This document shows positions 27,171 through 36,821 of a stretch of 64,000 nt of DNA, piece by piece. A model generated the notes under the pieces. The model was not told the origin of the DNA. It saw only the letters and a list, made by a program, of their open reading frames with translations, and did not search any database. Numbering within the stretch: the first letter of the stretch is position 1; the number at the start of each line of letters is the position of its first letter. Made by a program: the position numbers and the translations under genes. Origin of the DNA: an uncultured Clostridia bacterium (lineage in GTDB: Bacteria; Bacillota; Clostridia; Oscillospirales; Acutalibacteraceae); NCBI GenBank assembly GCA_944380845.1, contig CALWIU010000042.1, forward strand, positions 1 through 64,000, read 5' to 3'.

Positions 27171-28025
27171 TTATACTTCTCCTTTCCAACCGCAAACAAA
27201 GCGGTCAACGCCATAGGCGTCGGCATAGATACTTGTTGTGGACAAAACGGATGAGAATATCTGTGCAACTGCGGGGGGCTGCTCTTCCGCTGTTTCAACG
27301 GCTGCAAAAGCGCCTTCATGTAAAAAAGGCAGCCATAAATCGGCGATGGAACGATAAAAACGAAGTCCGTCCGCACCGCCGTCCAATGCCATTGCCGGTT
27401 CCCTTTGCACCTCTTTTTGCAAAAAAGGCAACTCACCGGATGGGATGTAGGGCGGATTGGAAAGCAGAAGATCCGCCGCAGGCACCCCGGAAAGACCGGC
27501 AAAACCTTCTTCGATATCATACCGTATCACACGAGCGTTTGTCAAGCCGAGCGCCGACAGGTTGCGATTCAGATACGGCAGAGCCTGTTCAGACTTTTCA
27601 AAAAGAAAAACATAACTCTGCGGACAATGCCGGGCAATTGTCAAACCGATGCAGCCGGAACCGGCGCAAAGATCATAAACCACCGCGCCTTTTCGATTTT
27701 TCAAAAAAGGCAGAGCCATATCGACCAATTTCTCCGTTTCCGGCCGGGGGATCAAAACGCCTCTTCCAACAAAGAACCGCAGATCATAAAAATCCCAGCT
27801 GCCGATCAGGTACTGGAGCGGCTCCCCTTCCACCCGACGGCGCAGACAGGAAAAAAACCGATTCTGATCCGACAGCGCCGCCTCTTTTTCACAGAAAGAC
27901 GGCAATTCACCCCGCGGTAAAGAAAACAGCTCCTGCGTAAGAACCCGACATTCAAAAGGGGCATCCTCGACAGCGTGGTCACGAAGAAACGCGACGCCTT
28001 TTTGATATACTTCAGCAACCGTCAT
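27171..28025 (-). CDS. prmC: Release factor glutamine N5-methyltransferase
   Basis: PrmC methylates the GGQ glutamine of release factors. The 284-residue protein has an N-terminal helical domain (about 1-75) and a Rossmann methyltransferase with VYDLCAGSGCIGL (about 115) and the catalytic SNPPYI (about 190). In many Firmicutes prfA is adjacent; it is not in this window. The start overlaps the DUF1385 stop by 4 bases. Confidence 0.94.
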   Translation of the reverse strand: MTVAEVYQKGVAFLRDHAVEDAPFECRVLTQELFSLPRGELPSFCEKEAALSDQNRFFSCLRRRVEGEPLQYLIGSWDFYDLRFFVGRGVLIPRPETEKLVDMALPFLKNRKGAVVYDLCAGSGCIGLTIARHCPQSYVFLFEKSEQALPYLNRNLSALGLTNARVIRYDIEEGFAGLSGVPAADLLLSNPPYIPSGELPFLQKEVQREPAMALDGGADGLRFYRSIADLWLPFLHEGAFAAVETAEEQPPAVAQIFSSVLSTTSIYADAYGVDRFVCGWKGEV

Positions 28026-29134
28026 GCTTTTTCCGATTTACCTTCTTCGTTTTTGCCGTCATCCTTTGTGTCCGCCGGTTTTTCCCCAATATCACGGGGC
28101 AAATCCGGATGAGCAGCAAAGAACACTTCGTCCAGCTCCGCTTGCGTTTGCTTCGAGCCGTTCAAAGCAGCCTTTAACGATGCAATACCAACTTCCAGTA
28201 TTTCATCGTCCGGCTCTTTTGTTGTCAGCCGCTGCATCCACAGACCGGGCGCGGAAAATATTTTGACGAACCAATTGTCATGTCTGCCGGCATACCGCAA
28301 GAACTCATAACTGATACCGGTCACAATCGGTAACACAATAAAAATTTTAACGAGCGACCAAATCAACGGGACTGCGTCAATAGACGGGAAAAGGATGCAC
28401 AACAGAGAAGAAACCAGGATATTGATAAAAAGAATGATAAAAATAAAACTTGTGCCGCAGCGAGGATGAAATCTTTTATATTTTCTGACATTTTCAACGG
28501 TCAGTTCTTCGCCGGCCTCATAACAGAAAATGGTTTTGTGTTCTGCTCCATGATAACGGAAGGTTCGCTTGATGTCTTTTTGGCAGGACACAATAAACAT
28601 ATACAGAACAAAAATAGCGATACGCATGATTCCCTCAAGAAGAGAATGCAGCTCATACTTCGCCAACACATCGGAGCAAACATATTTATCAAACAAATCG
28701 ACCAGCTGAATCGGCGCCCATACGAATAAAAACACGCAAAACACCATCGCAATTACCATGGCTACAGCGGAAATAACGCCCATCAGTTTCGGTCCCATAT
28801 GATCGGTAAGCCAACGATCGACCTTCGACATTTCTTCTTCCGGCACATCAACATCCATTGATCCGGAAAGATCCGCTGATTCCATCAGACACTGATATCC
28901 GAAAATCATCGATTCCACATAAGCAACCACACCGCGAATCAGCGGAAGCCCGAAAAATTTATGCCGGTCGCGTATATGCTTGAATTCCTTATCCCTCACA
29001 AGAATTCTGCCGCTCGTATGTCTGACGGCAAGGGCGGAACCATTGGGGCTGTTCATCATAACCCCCTCAAGCAGCGCCTGACCACCCACTTTTCCCAGCC
29101 TGCAGTTCGCCGGGGATTCTTTATGTTTTGCCAT
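28022..29134 (-). CDS. DUF1385 membrane protein (YqhQ family)
   Basis: A 370-residue protein of the DUF1385 family. The signature VGGQALLEGVMM is near residue 15 and KDIKRTFRYHGAEHKTI near 195, with four hydrophobic segments in two pairs (about 125-150 and 175-195; 230-255 and 262-285). The acidic and lysine-rich tail is probably unstructured. An open frame starts at 29200, but the ATG at 29134 follows AAGGAAAT and overlaps the sensor kinase by only 14 bases. DUF1385-prmC adjacency is common in Clostridia. Function not established. Confidence 0.87.
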   Translation of the reverse strand: MAKHKESPANCRLGKVGGQALLEGVMMNSPNGSALAVRHTSGRILVRDKEFKHIRDRHKFFGLPLIRGVVAYVESMIFGYQCLMESADLSGSMDVDVPEEEMSKVDRWLTDHMGPKLMGVISAVAMVIAMVFCVFLFVWAPIQLVDLFDKYVCSDVLAKYELHSLLEGIMRIAIFVLYMFIVSCQKDIKRTFRYHGAEHKTIFCYEAGEELTVENVRKYKRFHPRCGTSFIFIILFINILVSSLLCILFPSIDAVPLIWSLVKIFIVLPIVTGISYEFLRYAGRHDNWFVKIFSAPGLWMQRLTTKEPDDEILEVGIASLKAALNGSKQTQAELDEVFFAAHPDLPRDIGEKPADTKDDGKNEEGKSEKA

Positions 29135-30587
29135 AGTTATTTCCTTTCTTTTTTTCCTCATAGAGAGGTAGTTGTATTTCAACAGTCGTGCCGATTCCAA
29201 GTTCGCTGAACAATTGCAGCGTGCCGTGATGCAGTCGAATCAGTTCATCACACACCGCAAGACCGATCCCGGAACCTTTCACTGAAATGTTTGCTTTATA
29301 AAATTTTTCTTTGATATGCGGCAAATCCTCTGCACGGATGCCGCAGCCGTTGTCACTGACGATCACCTTGAAGGCGCCCTCAGACACCGACGCGTTTACC
29401 GTAACCAACGCGTCTTTCTTGTCAGAATACTTAAAAGCGTTATCAATAATATTAACAAAAATCTGCTTTAACCGAACCGGATCGGCCATCAGCACCGCGC
29501 ACTGATCCTCCGGAATCTGATATTTAAAATCGATTCCCTCGCGTTCGGCTCGCTCAAAAAACACCAGCGCCGTTTCTTCCAGCTCGGCAAAACCGTCGAT
29601 TTTTTTCAATTTCAAAGACAGTCTTCCGCTTTCCAGCTTTGAAAAGTCCAAAAGATCTTCGACCATTGTATTCAAACGGCTTGTCTCATTTAATATCACA
29701 TCAATACCCGTCTTTACCGTTTCCGGATCGGCATTCTGGATGGTTTCGCCCCAACCGCGGATTGCCGTCAGAGGAGTACGAAGTTCATGTGAAACCGTTG
29801 AAATAAAGTCATTTTTCATTCGATCCGACTCGCCCATTGCCTGTGCCATTTCATTGAAGGTTCGGCATAGCTCGCCAATTTCATCATTTTGGGTAAAATT
29901 TTCAATTTTTGCCGAATAATCACCTTTCGCAAGAATTTTTGCTTTTTCATTGATTTCCTTAACCGGATTTACAATGGAACGAATAAAAAACGCTCCGGAA
30001 AAAGCAGCCAACGCCACAGCCGCCAGCGCCGCAATGGTCAAATAAAACAAAATCAGCAAAAACTGGGAATCGATGTCCTCCAATGAGGCAATATAGCGAA
30101 TGGCACCCGACTGCCCGATACTGTCTTCCGGAAGCAAAACCGTCAACGCCATGATTTTTTCTCCGCTGACATTTCTTCCGATCCAAAGACCGCTTCGCTC
30201 TTCCGATTCCAGCGCCTGTTCATAATCGTGCATATCAGAGTCATCCACAGAAAAGCCGGAAGTAGAAGCCAATGCGCGGCCGTTTTTATCAATGACCCAG
30301 ACTTCCATTAAATTTTTTTCCGGAAAGCTCTCAATATATTCCATTGCCTGCTGTTCAAACTGCGGTTCGGAAGCATCGGATGCAGATCCAAAAAACGAGC
30401 GCACACTATTGCTGTTCGCCCGATATTCCAGTGTCGAACGAACAGTGTCATAATAATATTGATGAATGGAAAAGGCGATTGAAATCATGGCGATCAGCAG
30501 CAAAGCCAAAACCACGCAAAAACTGTTGGTGAACCAGCGTTTAATGATGCCGCCGCCGGAAAAATATCGGTGTTTTACGCGATCCAT
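29121..30587 (-). CDS. Membrane sensor histidine kinase (HAMP, HisKA)
   Basis: A 488-residue two-component sensor. Transmembrane helix 1 is at about 18-40, an extracellular sensor spans about 41-175, and helix 2 is at about 176-200. HAMP follows (about 200-252), then the HisKA box FISTVSHELRTPLT (about 265-278) and the ATPase domain with N-box IIDNAFKYS, G1 DNGCGI and G2 GSGIGLAV. It overlaps its response regulator gene by 13 bases, so the two form a system. The extracellular region shows no domain I recognise. The WalK/PhoR-like layout suggests envelope sensing, but that is inference. Confidence 0.92.
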   Translation of the reverse strand: MDRVKHRYFSGGGIIKRWFTNSFCVVLALLLIAMISIAFSIHQYYYDTVRSTLEYRANSNSVRSFFGSASDASEPQFEQQAMEYIESFPEKNLMEVWVIDKNGRALASTSGFSVDDSDMHDYEQALESEERSGLWIGRNVSGEKIMALTVLLPEDSIGQSGAIRYIASLEDIDSQFLLILFYLTIAALAAVALAAFSGAFFIRSIVNPVKEINEKAKILAKGDYSAKIENFTQNDEIGELCRTFNEMAQAMGESDRMKNDFISTVSHELRTPLTAIRGWGETIQNADPETVKTGIDVILNETSRLNTMVEDLLDFSKLESGRLSLKLKKIDGFAELEETALVFFERAEREGIDFKYQIPEDQCAVLMADPVRLKQIFVNIIDNAFKYSDKKDALVTVNASVSEGAFKVIVSDNGCGIRAEDLPHIKEKFYKANISVKGSGIGLAVCDELIRLHHGTLQLFSELGIGTTVEIQLPLYEEKKKGNNYGKT

Positions 30588-31294
30588 TTATAGCCAAGCC
30601 CCCACACGGTCAGCAAATGCACAGGGTTTGACGGATCGTCTTCAATCTTCATACGAAGGCGGCGGATATTTACATCAACAACTTTGTCATCACCGTAAAA
30701 ATCTTCACCCCACGCATACCGTAAAATTTCTTCACGATCCAGCGCAACATTCGGATTTTTGAAGAAGAATTCCATGATATTAAATTCCATTTGCGTCAAC
30801 TCAATAATTTTGCCCTTATATTCGATATTTCGTCCGCGCAAATGCAAAATAAATTCACCCTGCTCGATTTTATCGAAATTGTCAGTCGATTTTTTCTCCT
30901 GCGATTCGCCTACCCCACGGCTGATGGAAACACGGCGAAAAATCGCATCGATTCGCGCCATCAGCTCCGACAGGGAAAACGGTTTGGTTATATAGTCGTC
31001 GGCGCCTTTCAGCAGCCCCATGACTTTATCCATTTCCTGCGCTTTTGCAGTCAGCATGACAATGCCAAGCGTGCTGCTTTTCTCGCGCAATTTGGCGCAA
31101 ACTTCCATGCCGTCCATTTTTGGCATCATAATATCCAACAAAGCAATCGCAAAATCACCGTCATAATCATCATAAAGACGCAGCGCTTCTTCTCCATCGG
31201 AAGCTGCCACGACATCGTAGCCCGCCCGTTTGAGATTGATAATAATAAAATCGCGAATGGATTTTTCGTCTTCAGCAACCAGGATCCGCTTCAT
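30575..31294 (-). CDS. OmpR-family response regulator
   Basis: A 239-residue regulator. The receiver domain (about 3-115) has acidic pocket AEDEKS, phospho-acceptor Asp in ALLDIMMP (about residue 54) and the conserved Lys in ITKPF (about 102). The C-terminal winged helix (about 140-238) has VVDVNIRRLRMKIE and ends GLGYKWIA. It starts 16 bases after the lipoprotein gene and overlaps the sensor kinase gene that follows. Targets unknown. Confidence 0.94.
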   Translation of the reverse strand: MKRILVAEDEKSIRDFIIINLKRAGYDVVAASDGEEALRLYDDYDGDFAIALLDIMMPKMDGMEVCAKLREKSSTLGIVMLTAKAQEMDKVMGLLKGADDYITKPFSLSELMARIDAIFRRVSISRGVGESQEKKSTDNFDKIEQGEFILHLRGRNIEYKGKIIELTQMEFNIMEFFFKNPNVALDREEILRYAWGEDFYGDDKVVDVNIRRLRMKIEDDPSNPVHLLTVWGLGYKWIA

Positions 31295-31310
31295 AACAAC
31301 ACCCCCGGAC

Positions 31311-32651
31311 TTAAGTTTTTGTAAACCCGCTGATTAAATCTGTGATTTCAATTCCAAAATCAGATCCGTAATCGGTAATAAGTGCAACATATTGCTGCGT
31401 ATCGTCGGAATACACAATATCCTCACTGTTCAGCGCGTCAGTCTCGCGTTCAGCCGAAGAATGAATCCAGTCAATACAAAACAACATATGAGTTGTTTCT
31501 CCGTCTTCATTCAGCAAATAAAACCGAAGCCGTTCCAGTTTGATATCCTTAACCGCACTGACTTGGCCAATCCACTGTTCAGGAAATTCAAATAAATATC
31601 CCCACTCCGGCAAGGAAAGATACCGATAGGTAGGAACCATATTGCCGGAAGAAAACCGGCTCCATACCGTCATATATAAAGTTTCAGACACCGCGTTTTC
31701 ACGATCCAGAACAACGCTGTTGTCCAGCGGAACATAAGAGGGAATTTCAATATACCCGTCTCCGTTGATATCACAGCAGTTATCTGTACCCGGTCTAAGC
31801 GAAAAAGCGCCGATCTCCTCCCCTTGATTTTCCGGAATTTGAAGGCGCAGATCCGATGAAGAAATTTGCAAGAGCTCCGTAATTCGATGCGTTTCGCTTA
31901 CCACTCCGTCTAAATACAGGCGGCAAACGGAACCTTCGTAATCGTGGCAGATATTGGCATAGGAAGTCACTGTGGGGTCTAAGGCAATTTCGCTGATCGG
32001 CTCGATCTGGCGGTGACTTGCATGATAATCAAAAAGTTTACCGGTCGCCGTGTAGCTGTCGCCTGCGGGTTCAATCACCGCCAAAAACAGCTCAGCGCTT
32101 CCGTCTGCGTCCGCATCCAGAATATGAAAGGCGGTATACAATTCGTCAATCATCGAAACAACGCCGTTTTCGGGCGAATACTGACCGTAAACAGAAAGAT
32201 ACTGGTTATTTTTGCTTTCCGGGATCTGCCATGTGACAAGAATTTCTTCCCTTCCGTTGCCATCCACATCGGCAAAGCTCAGGGATGCCACATCACTGCC
32301 GCTCCCGACGGTATCGCCTGCCGAGAACCAGGCTCCCTGCGAATCGGTATCCAGGATGCTCATATGAACCGAGTCGCTGGAAGATAAAGCATAAAATGCG
32401 ACGCACTCATTGACGCGGTCATTATCCAGATCCCGATAAACAAAAGCGGACGAATATTCTCCAGTGAGAGGCGTTTTTAATATAATCGGCTCCCCCACGC
32501 TTTGATCCAGCGAATGCTGCACCTGCTGGTTGACGCCCGTCAGTTTCGGTGCGCGTATCAAACTGTCAACCGAAGCCAGACGCAGTGAGCAGGAAGAAAA
32601 AGAAAAGAGGACGCAGCAAAGCAAAGCAAAGACCGAAATCTTGTGTTTCAT
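31311..32651 (-). CDS. Lipoprotein with FG-GAP/VCBS-like repeats
   Basis: A 446-residue predicted lipoprotein. The N-terminal signal ends in a lipobox-like FSSC (about residue 20). At least four Asp/Asn-rich calcium-type loops of the integrin FG-GAP sort are visible: DLDNDRVNE, DVDGNGREE, DADADGSAE and DINGDGYIE. It lies between cdaR and the two-component genes in one minus-strand unit, so it may be an extracellular element of that signalling. No enzymatic motif is seen. Function unknown. Confidence 0.75.
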   Translation of the reverse strand: MKHKISVFALLCCVLFSFSSCSLRLASVDSLIRAPKLTGVNQQVQHSLDQSVGEPIILKTPLTGEYSSAFVYRDLDNDRVNECVAFYALSSSDSVHMSILDTDSQGAWFSAGDTVGSGSDVASLSFADVDGNGREEILVTWQIPESKNNQYLSVYGQYSPENGVVSMIDELYTAFHILDADADGSAELFLAVIEPAGDSYTATGKLFDYHASHRQIEPISEIALDPTVTSYANICHDYEGSVCRLYLDGVVSETHRITELLQISSSDLRLQIPENQGEEIGAFSLRPGTDNCCDINGDGYIEIPSYVPLDNSVVLDRENAVSETLYMTVWSRFSSGNMVPTYRYLSLPEWGYLFEFPEQWIGQVSAVKDIKLERLRFYLLNEDGETTHMLFCIDWIHSSAERETDALNSEDIVYSDDTQQYVALITDYGSDFGIEITDLISGFTKT

Positions 32652-32673
32652 ACGCGTCCTCCGTTCAAAGGTT

Positions 32674-34083
32674 TTATTCCGCTTGATTTACCTGCGTGCT
32701 TTGTGTTGTTGAGATCGCTTCGCCGCTGATTTCTACGGAAATATCATCGGTTCCGTAACACCAGCAATCATTTTGCGTTCTGACAAAGAACGATATTTCA
32801 ACCGTATGCGTACCGGGTGACAATTCCTGTCCGGTATAGTCAGCTTCCGCATAGATGTCAGAAGCGCTTATCGCCTCCAACGACTCCTGCGGCCCGATAA
32901 CCGTCACACGGTAAGACGAAGAAGCGGGATATTGCACCTCCAGACCTGCCGGCAGATTAACAGAAGTAATGCTCGACAACTCAACATCAAATTCCTGAGA
33001 AGACATTTCAGAAGCGTCAATATGCACAGTGATCGTTTTCAGGGAATCATCCAGGAACTTAGCGCCCTCGATTTCACTTGTATGGAAAGTAAAAGTATTA
33101 TTGGTATTGCTGATTTCAGAAAAATCAATTGTGCCGGCAGACAGGGAAAGCGTTGAATCGGCAACATCGGCGTTCAGCGCAACCGTAACCGTTTCCGGAC
33201 TGATGGTCATCGGCAGCGGCTGATCGATATAGTCAAGCGGCTGATACTGGAAATCAACACTGACAGGGAGCGTAACAATCTTTTTAACAAGCATTGTCAC
33301 CGCCACATCATCGGCAGAACAGGTGCAGTAATTCGGGCTTGCGCCGGTATCGGTCAGCATATAAATCTGAGCAGGCGATGTAGTTGTTGCTGTCAGAGAC
33401 GCCTCGTTTTCAACACGGGCGACCACTCGCCGAATCTTGTTGACCTCTGTTGTGGGGCCGCTGACGGTCACGGTACTGGCAGACAGGATCGGCGTGTCCA
33501 GCATATATCCATCCGCCACAGGATCCACCCCATCGGGGAAAATAACATCCGGTTCCAGCGTAAAGGTCGATTCTTTCAGCGTGTCAAAATAAATGGAAAT
33601 GGTCTCACGGGAAATGCTGACGACCTGCACATCGGACGAAGAATCCAGAATTTCATATCGAAGACCGAGTTCCTTCTGGCCGGCGGAATCGACATAGTTC
33701 AGATTCGCGGACACCCGCAGATCATTTGCCGTAAACATGACCTCGCTGACCTGATATTTCGGGCCGCGGACCACAACATCAACATAAAATTCCGTTTCGC
33801 CGAAGGGCATCAAGCCAAGGCGTTCCGGCGTACTGTCGGTCATATCGATATTGACCGGCACACCGGTAATGGTGCGCTCCACTTCCGGGCTTGCATAGAC
33901 GGAAACGACACACCAAAGCACAAACGCCAAAAGCAGGGAAAAGCCGAAAACAACACGGTTGTTCTCCGTGAGGGAACGCAGAGAAATTTTATTTTTCGTC
34001 TTTTTCATTTTTTTCGTCGGTTTTGCCGGCATCGGTGTCGGATCGCTCGGATTCTGCGGATCCATCGTCGGTGTCCTGGACAT
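32674..34083 (-). CDS. cdaR: YbbR-domain regulator of CdaA (CdaR)
   Basis: A 469-residue membrane protein whose homologue modulates the diadenylate cyclase CdaA. After a polar N-terminus, one transmembrane helix (about 44-64, VVFGFSLLLAFVLWCVV) is followed by several YbbR repeats outside the membrane. The start was set at the ATG at 34083, which follows AGAGGTG; it overlaps the end of cdaA by 95 bases in another frame. Shorter alternatives at 34065, 34032 and 34008 lack a comparable RBS. The Thr/Ser/Gln-rich C-terminus is unstructured. Confidence 0.9.
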   Translation of the reverse strand: MSRTPTMDPQNPSDPTPMPAKPTKKMKKTKNKISLRSLTENNRVVFGFSLLLAFVLWCVVSVYASPEVERTITGVPVNIDMTDSTPERLGLMPFGETEFYVDVVVRGPKYQVSEVMFTANDLRVSANLNYVDSAGQKELGLRYEILDSSSDVQVVSISRETISIYFDTLKESTFTLEPDVIFPDGVDPVADGYMLDTPILSASTVTVSGPTTEVNKIRRVVARVENEASLTATTTSPAQIYMLTDTGASPNYCTCSADDVAVTMLVKKIVTLPVSVDFQYQPLDYIDQPLPMTISPETVTVALNADVADSTLSLSAGTIDFSEISNTNNTFTFHTSEIEGAKFLDDSLKTITVHIDASEMSSQEFDVELSSITSVNLPAGLEVQYPASSSYRVTVIGPQESLEAISASDIYAEADYTGQELSPGTHTVEISFFVRTQNDCWCYGTDDISVEISGEAISTTQSTQVNQAE

Positions 34084-34966
34084 GAGCAGCACCTCTTTTG
34101 GAAAACAGTTTTTTGATTTTTGTGGTAAGGGTGGAAGGCGTTGCTGGCGTCGGGATCAGATAGCCGATCAACATCTGACGCAGCTCGCTATCGGTAATAC
34201 CGCGTTTGAGGACGCCGTCAGCAGCCACCGAAATGATACCGGTTTCTTCGCTGGTCACAACGACGATCGCGTCTGAGCTGCGACTGACTTCCAGGGCGGC
34301 GCGGTGCCGCGTACCGACCTTATCATGAACAACGATGTCGTTTTTTAAAGAAACAATACAGCGGGCTGCAATGATCCTGCCGTCTTTGATGATAATGGCG
34401 CCGTCATGAAGCGCGGAATTCGGGAAGAAAATACTGCAAAGCATTTCTGTGGTTACCTTCGCGTCAACGGTCACGCCGGAGCGTTCCAGTTCTCCCAGGT
34501 TGGACTGCCGCTGAAAAACCATCAGCGAACCGATTTTATCACGGCTCATGGAATCGCACGCACGAACCGTCGCATTGATTGCATCAGTCAGCACTTTCTC
34601 TTCGCCGGATGAGTCAGAAAAAGAAAAAATGTTTTTAAATCGGCTTTGCCCCATGTGCTCCAGCGCCTGGCGAATCTCTGTTCCGAAAATAATCACGATA
34701 ATCAACAAAAGATCGTTGATCAAATAATCGAAAATCATTTTGCTGGTATTCATCCTGGCGGCAACAACAACAGCATAAACAACCGCCAACCAGAAAATAC
34801 CTTTGATGATATGAACGGATTGCGTTTTACGCAACTGGACGATCAAAGCATAAATGATGACCGCAACCAGAAGAACATCCAGAAGATCTGAAATTGAGTC
34901 AAAGCCGGAAAGAATACTGCCTATTTCGGCAAGATAAGTAGAAAGTGCCGTTTTTATTGTTTCCAT
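33989..34966 (-). CDS. cdaA: Diadenylate cyclase CdaA
   Basis: Makes cyclic di-AMP from two ATP; c-di-AMP controls potassium and osmotic balance and wall integrity. The 325-residue protein has three N-terminal transmembrane helices (about 25-90) and a DAC domain with the catalytic DGAIII (about 190) and GTRHRAA (about 221). The last 40 or so residues are acidic and low in complexity and are encoded in the same DNA as the start of cdaR. In Firmicutes glmM usually follows cdaR, but here a lipoprotein gene does. Confidence 0.95.
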   Translation of the reverse strand: METIKTALSTYLAEIGSILSGFDSISDLLDVLLVAVIIYALIVQLRKTQSVHIIKGIFWLAVVYAVVVAARMNTSKMIFDYLINDLLLIIVIIFGTEIRQALEHMGQSRFKNIFSFSDSSGEEKVLTDAINATVRACDSMSRDKIGSLMVFQRQSNLGELERSGVTVDAKVTTEMLCSIFFPNSALHDGAIIIKDGRIIAARCIVSLKNDIVVHDKVGTRHRAALEVSRSSDAIVVVTSEETGIISVAADGVLKRGITDSELRQMLIGYLIPTPATPSTLTTKIKKLFSKRGAAHVQDTDDGSAESERSDTDAGKTDEKNEKDEK

Positions 34967-35006
34967 TCACTCACCCCACAAGCGCTGTCTGAGTCTTTCT
35001 CTGCCG

Positions 35007-35486
35007 TCAGTCTGCCAGAATTAACGCGACGCAGTGAGCGGAAATTCCCTCTCCCCTGCCGGTAAAACCGAGTTTTTCTTCCGTTGTCGCCTTGATATTG
35101 ACCCGCTGCGCATCAACCGCGCAGGCGTCGGCAATATTTTTCTGCATCTGCGGCAAATCCTTCATGAGCTTCGGACGCTGGGCAACAATCGTTGCATCAA
35201 TGTTGCCGACGCGGTAGCCGCTTTCATGGACGAGAGAAACAACCTTGCGAAGGAGCATCAAGCTATCTGCCCCTTCGTAGGCAGGGTCGGTATCCGGGAA
35301 ATGCTGGCCGATATCGCCAAGACCGCAGGCGCCAAGCAAAGCATCGCTGACTGCATGCAGAAGCACATCGGCATCAGAGTGGCCAAGAAGCCCCATTGAA
35401 TAGGGAATGTTCACGCCGCCGAGGATCAACGCCCTGCCTTCGCATAACCGATGCACATCATAACCGTGACCGACCCGAATGTCCAT
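35007..35486 (-). CDS. ispF: 2-C-methyl-D-erythritol 2,4-cyclodiphosphate synthase
   Basis: Fifth step of the MEP isoprenoid pathway. The 159-residue protein has [11 protein letters not shown] with metal-ligand Asp and His at the N-terminus, [12 protein letters not shown] near residue 32, and the C-terminal [17 protein letters not shown]. No ispD is adjacent in the window. It shares a short 18-base gap with the upstream aminotransferase gene. Confidence 0.96.
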   Translation of the reverse strand: MDIRVGHGYDVHRLCEGRALILGGVNIPYSMGLLGHSDADVLLHAVSDALLGACGLGDIGQHFPDTDPAYEGADSLMLLRKVVSLVHESGYRVGNIDATIVAQRPKLMKDLPQMQKNIADACAVDAQRVNIKATTEEKLGFTGRGEGISAHCVALILAD

Positions 35487-35504
35487 AAAAACAACCTTTC
35501 TCTT

Positions 35505-36761
35505 TTACTCGCTGCAAGCAACGCGGACAGCGGCGCAAAGAATTTCAGCGCAAGTCTTCAATTCATCCACCGACGGGAATGTCGGGGCAATACGAATATT
35601 TTTGTCTTCCGGGTCAACGCCGTACGGATAGGTCGCGCCGACCGTCGTCAGTGTCAGCCCTGCTTCCTTACAAAGTTCACCGACACGCTTTGCTGAACCC
35701 TGTTCAACATACAGGCTGATAAAATAGCCGCCGCGCGGATTGGTCCAACGGGCAATCCCCAGACCGCCAAGTTCTTTTTCCAGAACATCACGCACCATTT
35801 CAAATTTCGGACGGATAATGGCGGCATGGCGTTTCATTTGCGCTTTGACATCATCCATATTACGCAGGAACAGAGAATGACGAAGCTGGTTCATTTTATC
35901 ATAGCTGATCACCTGAACAGACAGGCGCTTTTTGATCTCGGCAATGTTTCGATCCGATGCCGCCATAGCCGCGACGCCGGCGCCGGGGAAGGTAATTTTG
36001 GAGGTCGAAGCAAATTCAATGAAGTTGTCCTCATGTCCGTATTTGGCTGCTTCTGAAAAAATTTCGACAAGAGGATCCGTTTCATCATACAGATCATGAA
36101 CCACATAAGCGTTGTCATAAATCACACGGAAATCCTTTGCCGCCGGTTCCATAGCAGCCAGCCGGCGAACCGTTTCAGCAGAATATGTATAGCCATCCGG
36201 ATTGGAATATTTCGGGACACAGAACATTCCCTTCACGCTGGGATCCTGAATCAGTTTCTCAACCATATCCATATCGGGGCCATCCTCATGGATCGGTACA
36301 TTTATCAGCTCAATGCCATAATACTCGGCGATGGTGAAATGGCGGTCATAACCGGGGACAACAGCAATAAATTTGATCTTGCCCTGCTGGCTCCACGGCT
36401 TATCGCCGCAGCCGATCATCATACACTGACCAATATAGTCAAACATCAGCGTCAGGCTTGCGTTGCCGCAGGCGATGACATTTTCTTTTTTGACGCCGAG
36501 CATATCGGCAAAAAGCTGACGGGTTTCGGAAATACCGAGCAATCCGCCGTAATTGCGGCAGTCTGTTCCGTCTTCGCTTTTATAATGCTGCTCATCCACT
36601 GTATGATAGAGCGCATTGGAAAGGCAGAGCTGTTCCGGGCCGGGCTTCCCGCGGGACATATCAATTTTCAGCCCTTTCTCTTTAAACGCCTGGTAATCAG
36701 CAAGCGCTTTCTGACGAAAGGCTTCCTTTTCTGCCAAAGTAAATTCCGAAAACTTTTTCAT
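35505..36761 (-). CDS. PLP-dependent aspartate-type aminotransferase
   Basis: A 418-residue fold-type I aminotransferase of the Asp_aminotransf (PF12897-like) group. The PLP lysine is in STSKITFPGAG near residue 248 and the aromatic CNASL-type cofactor region ACGNASLTLM near 97. The N-terminus has IDMSRGKPGPEQL, a group signature. Likely substrate is aspartate or alanine with 2-oxoglutarate, but specificity is inferred from resemblance. It lies between ispF and asnS, with gaps of 18 and 60 bases. Confidence 0.85.
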   Translation of the reverse strand: MKKFSEFTLAEKEAFRQKALADYQAFKEKGLKIDMSRGKPGPEQLCLSNALYHTVDEQHYKSEDGTDCRNYGGLLGISETRQLFADMLGVKKENVIACGNASLTLMFDYIGQCMMIGCGDKPWSQQGKIKFIAVVPGYDRHFTIAEYYGIELINVPIHEDGPDMDMVEKLIQDPSVKGMFCVPKYSNPDGYTYSAETVRRLAAMEPAAKDFRVIYDNAYVVHDLYDETDPLVEIFSEAAKYGHEDNFIEFASTSKITFPGAGVAAMAASDRNIAEIKKRLSVQVISYDKMNQLRHSLFLRNMDDVKAQMKRHAAIIRPKFEMVRDVLEKELGGLGIARWTNPRGGYFISLYVEQGSAKRVGELCKEAGLTLTTVGATYPYGVDPEDKNIRIAPTFPSVDELKTCAEILCAAVRVACSE

Positions 36762-36821
36762 GGTACATTCTCCTACTATTTTTTATCTCCCAAACAGATT
36801 GTCTGGGAAATGAAAATCATT

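Noticed and set aside
36762..36821. Terminator after asnS (TCCCAGACA/TGTTTGGGA hairpin).
   Set aside because: The hairpin is real, but the following bases on the minus strand are A-rich and not T-rich, so it is not a standard intrinsic terminator.
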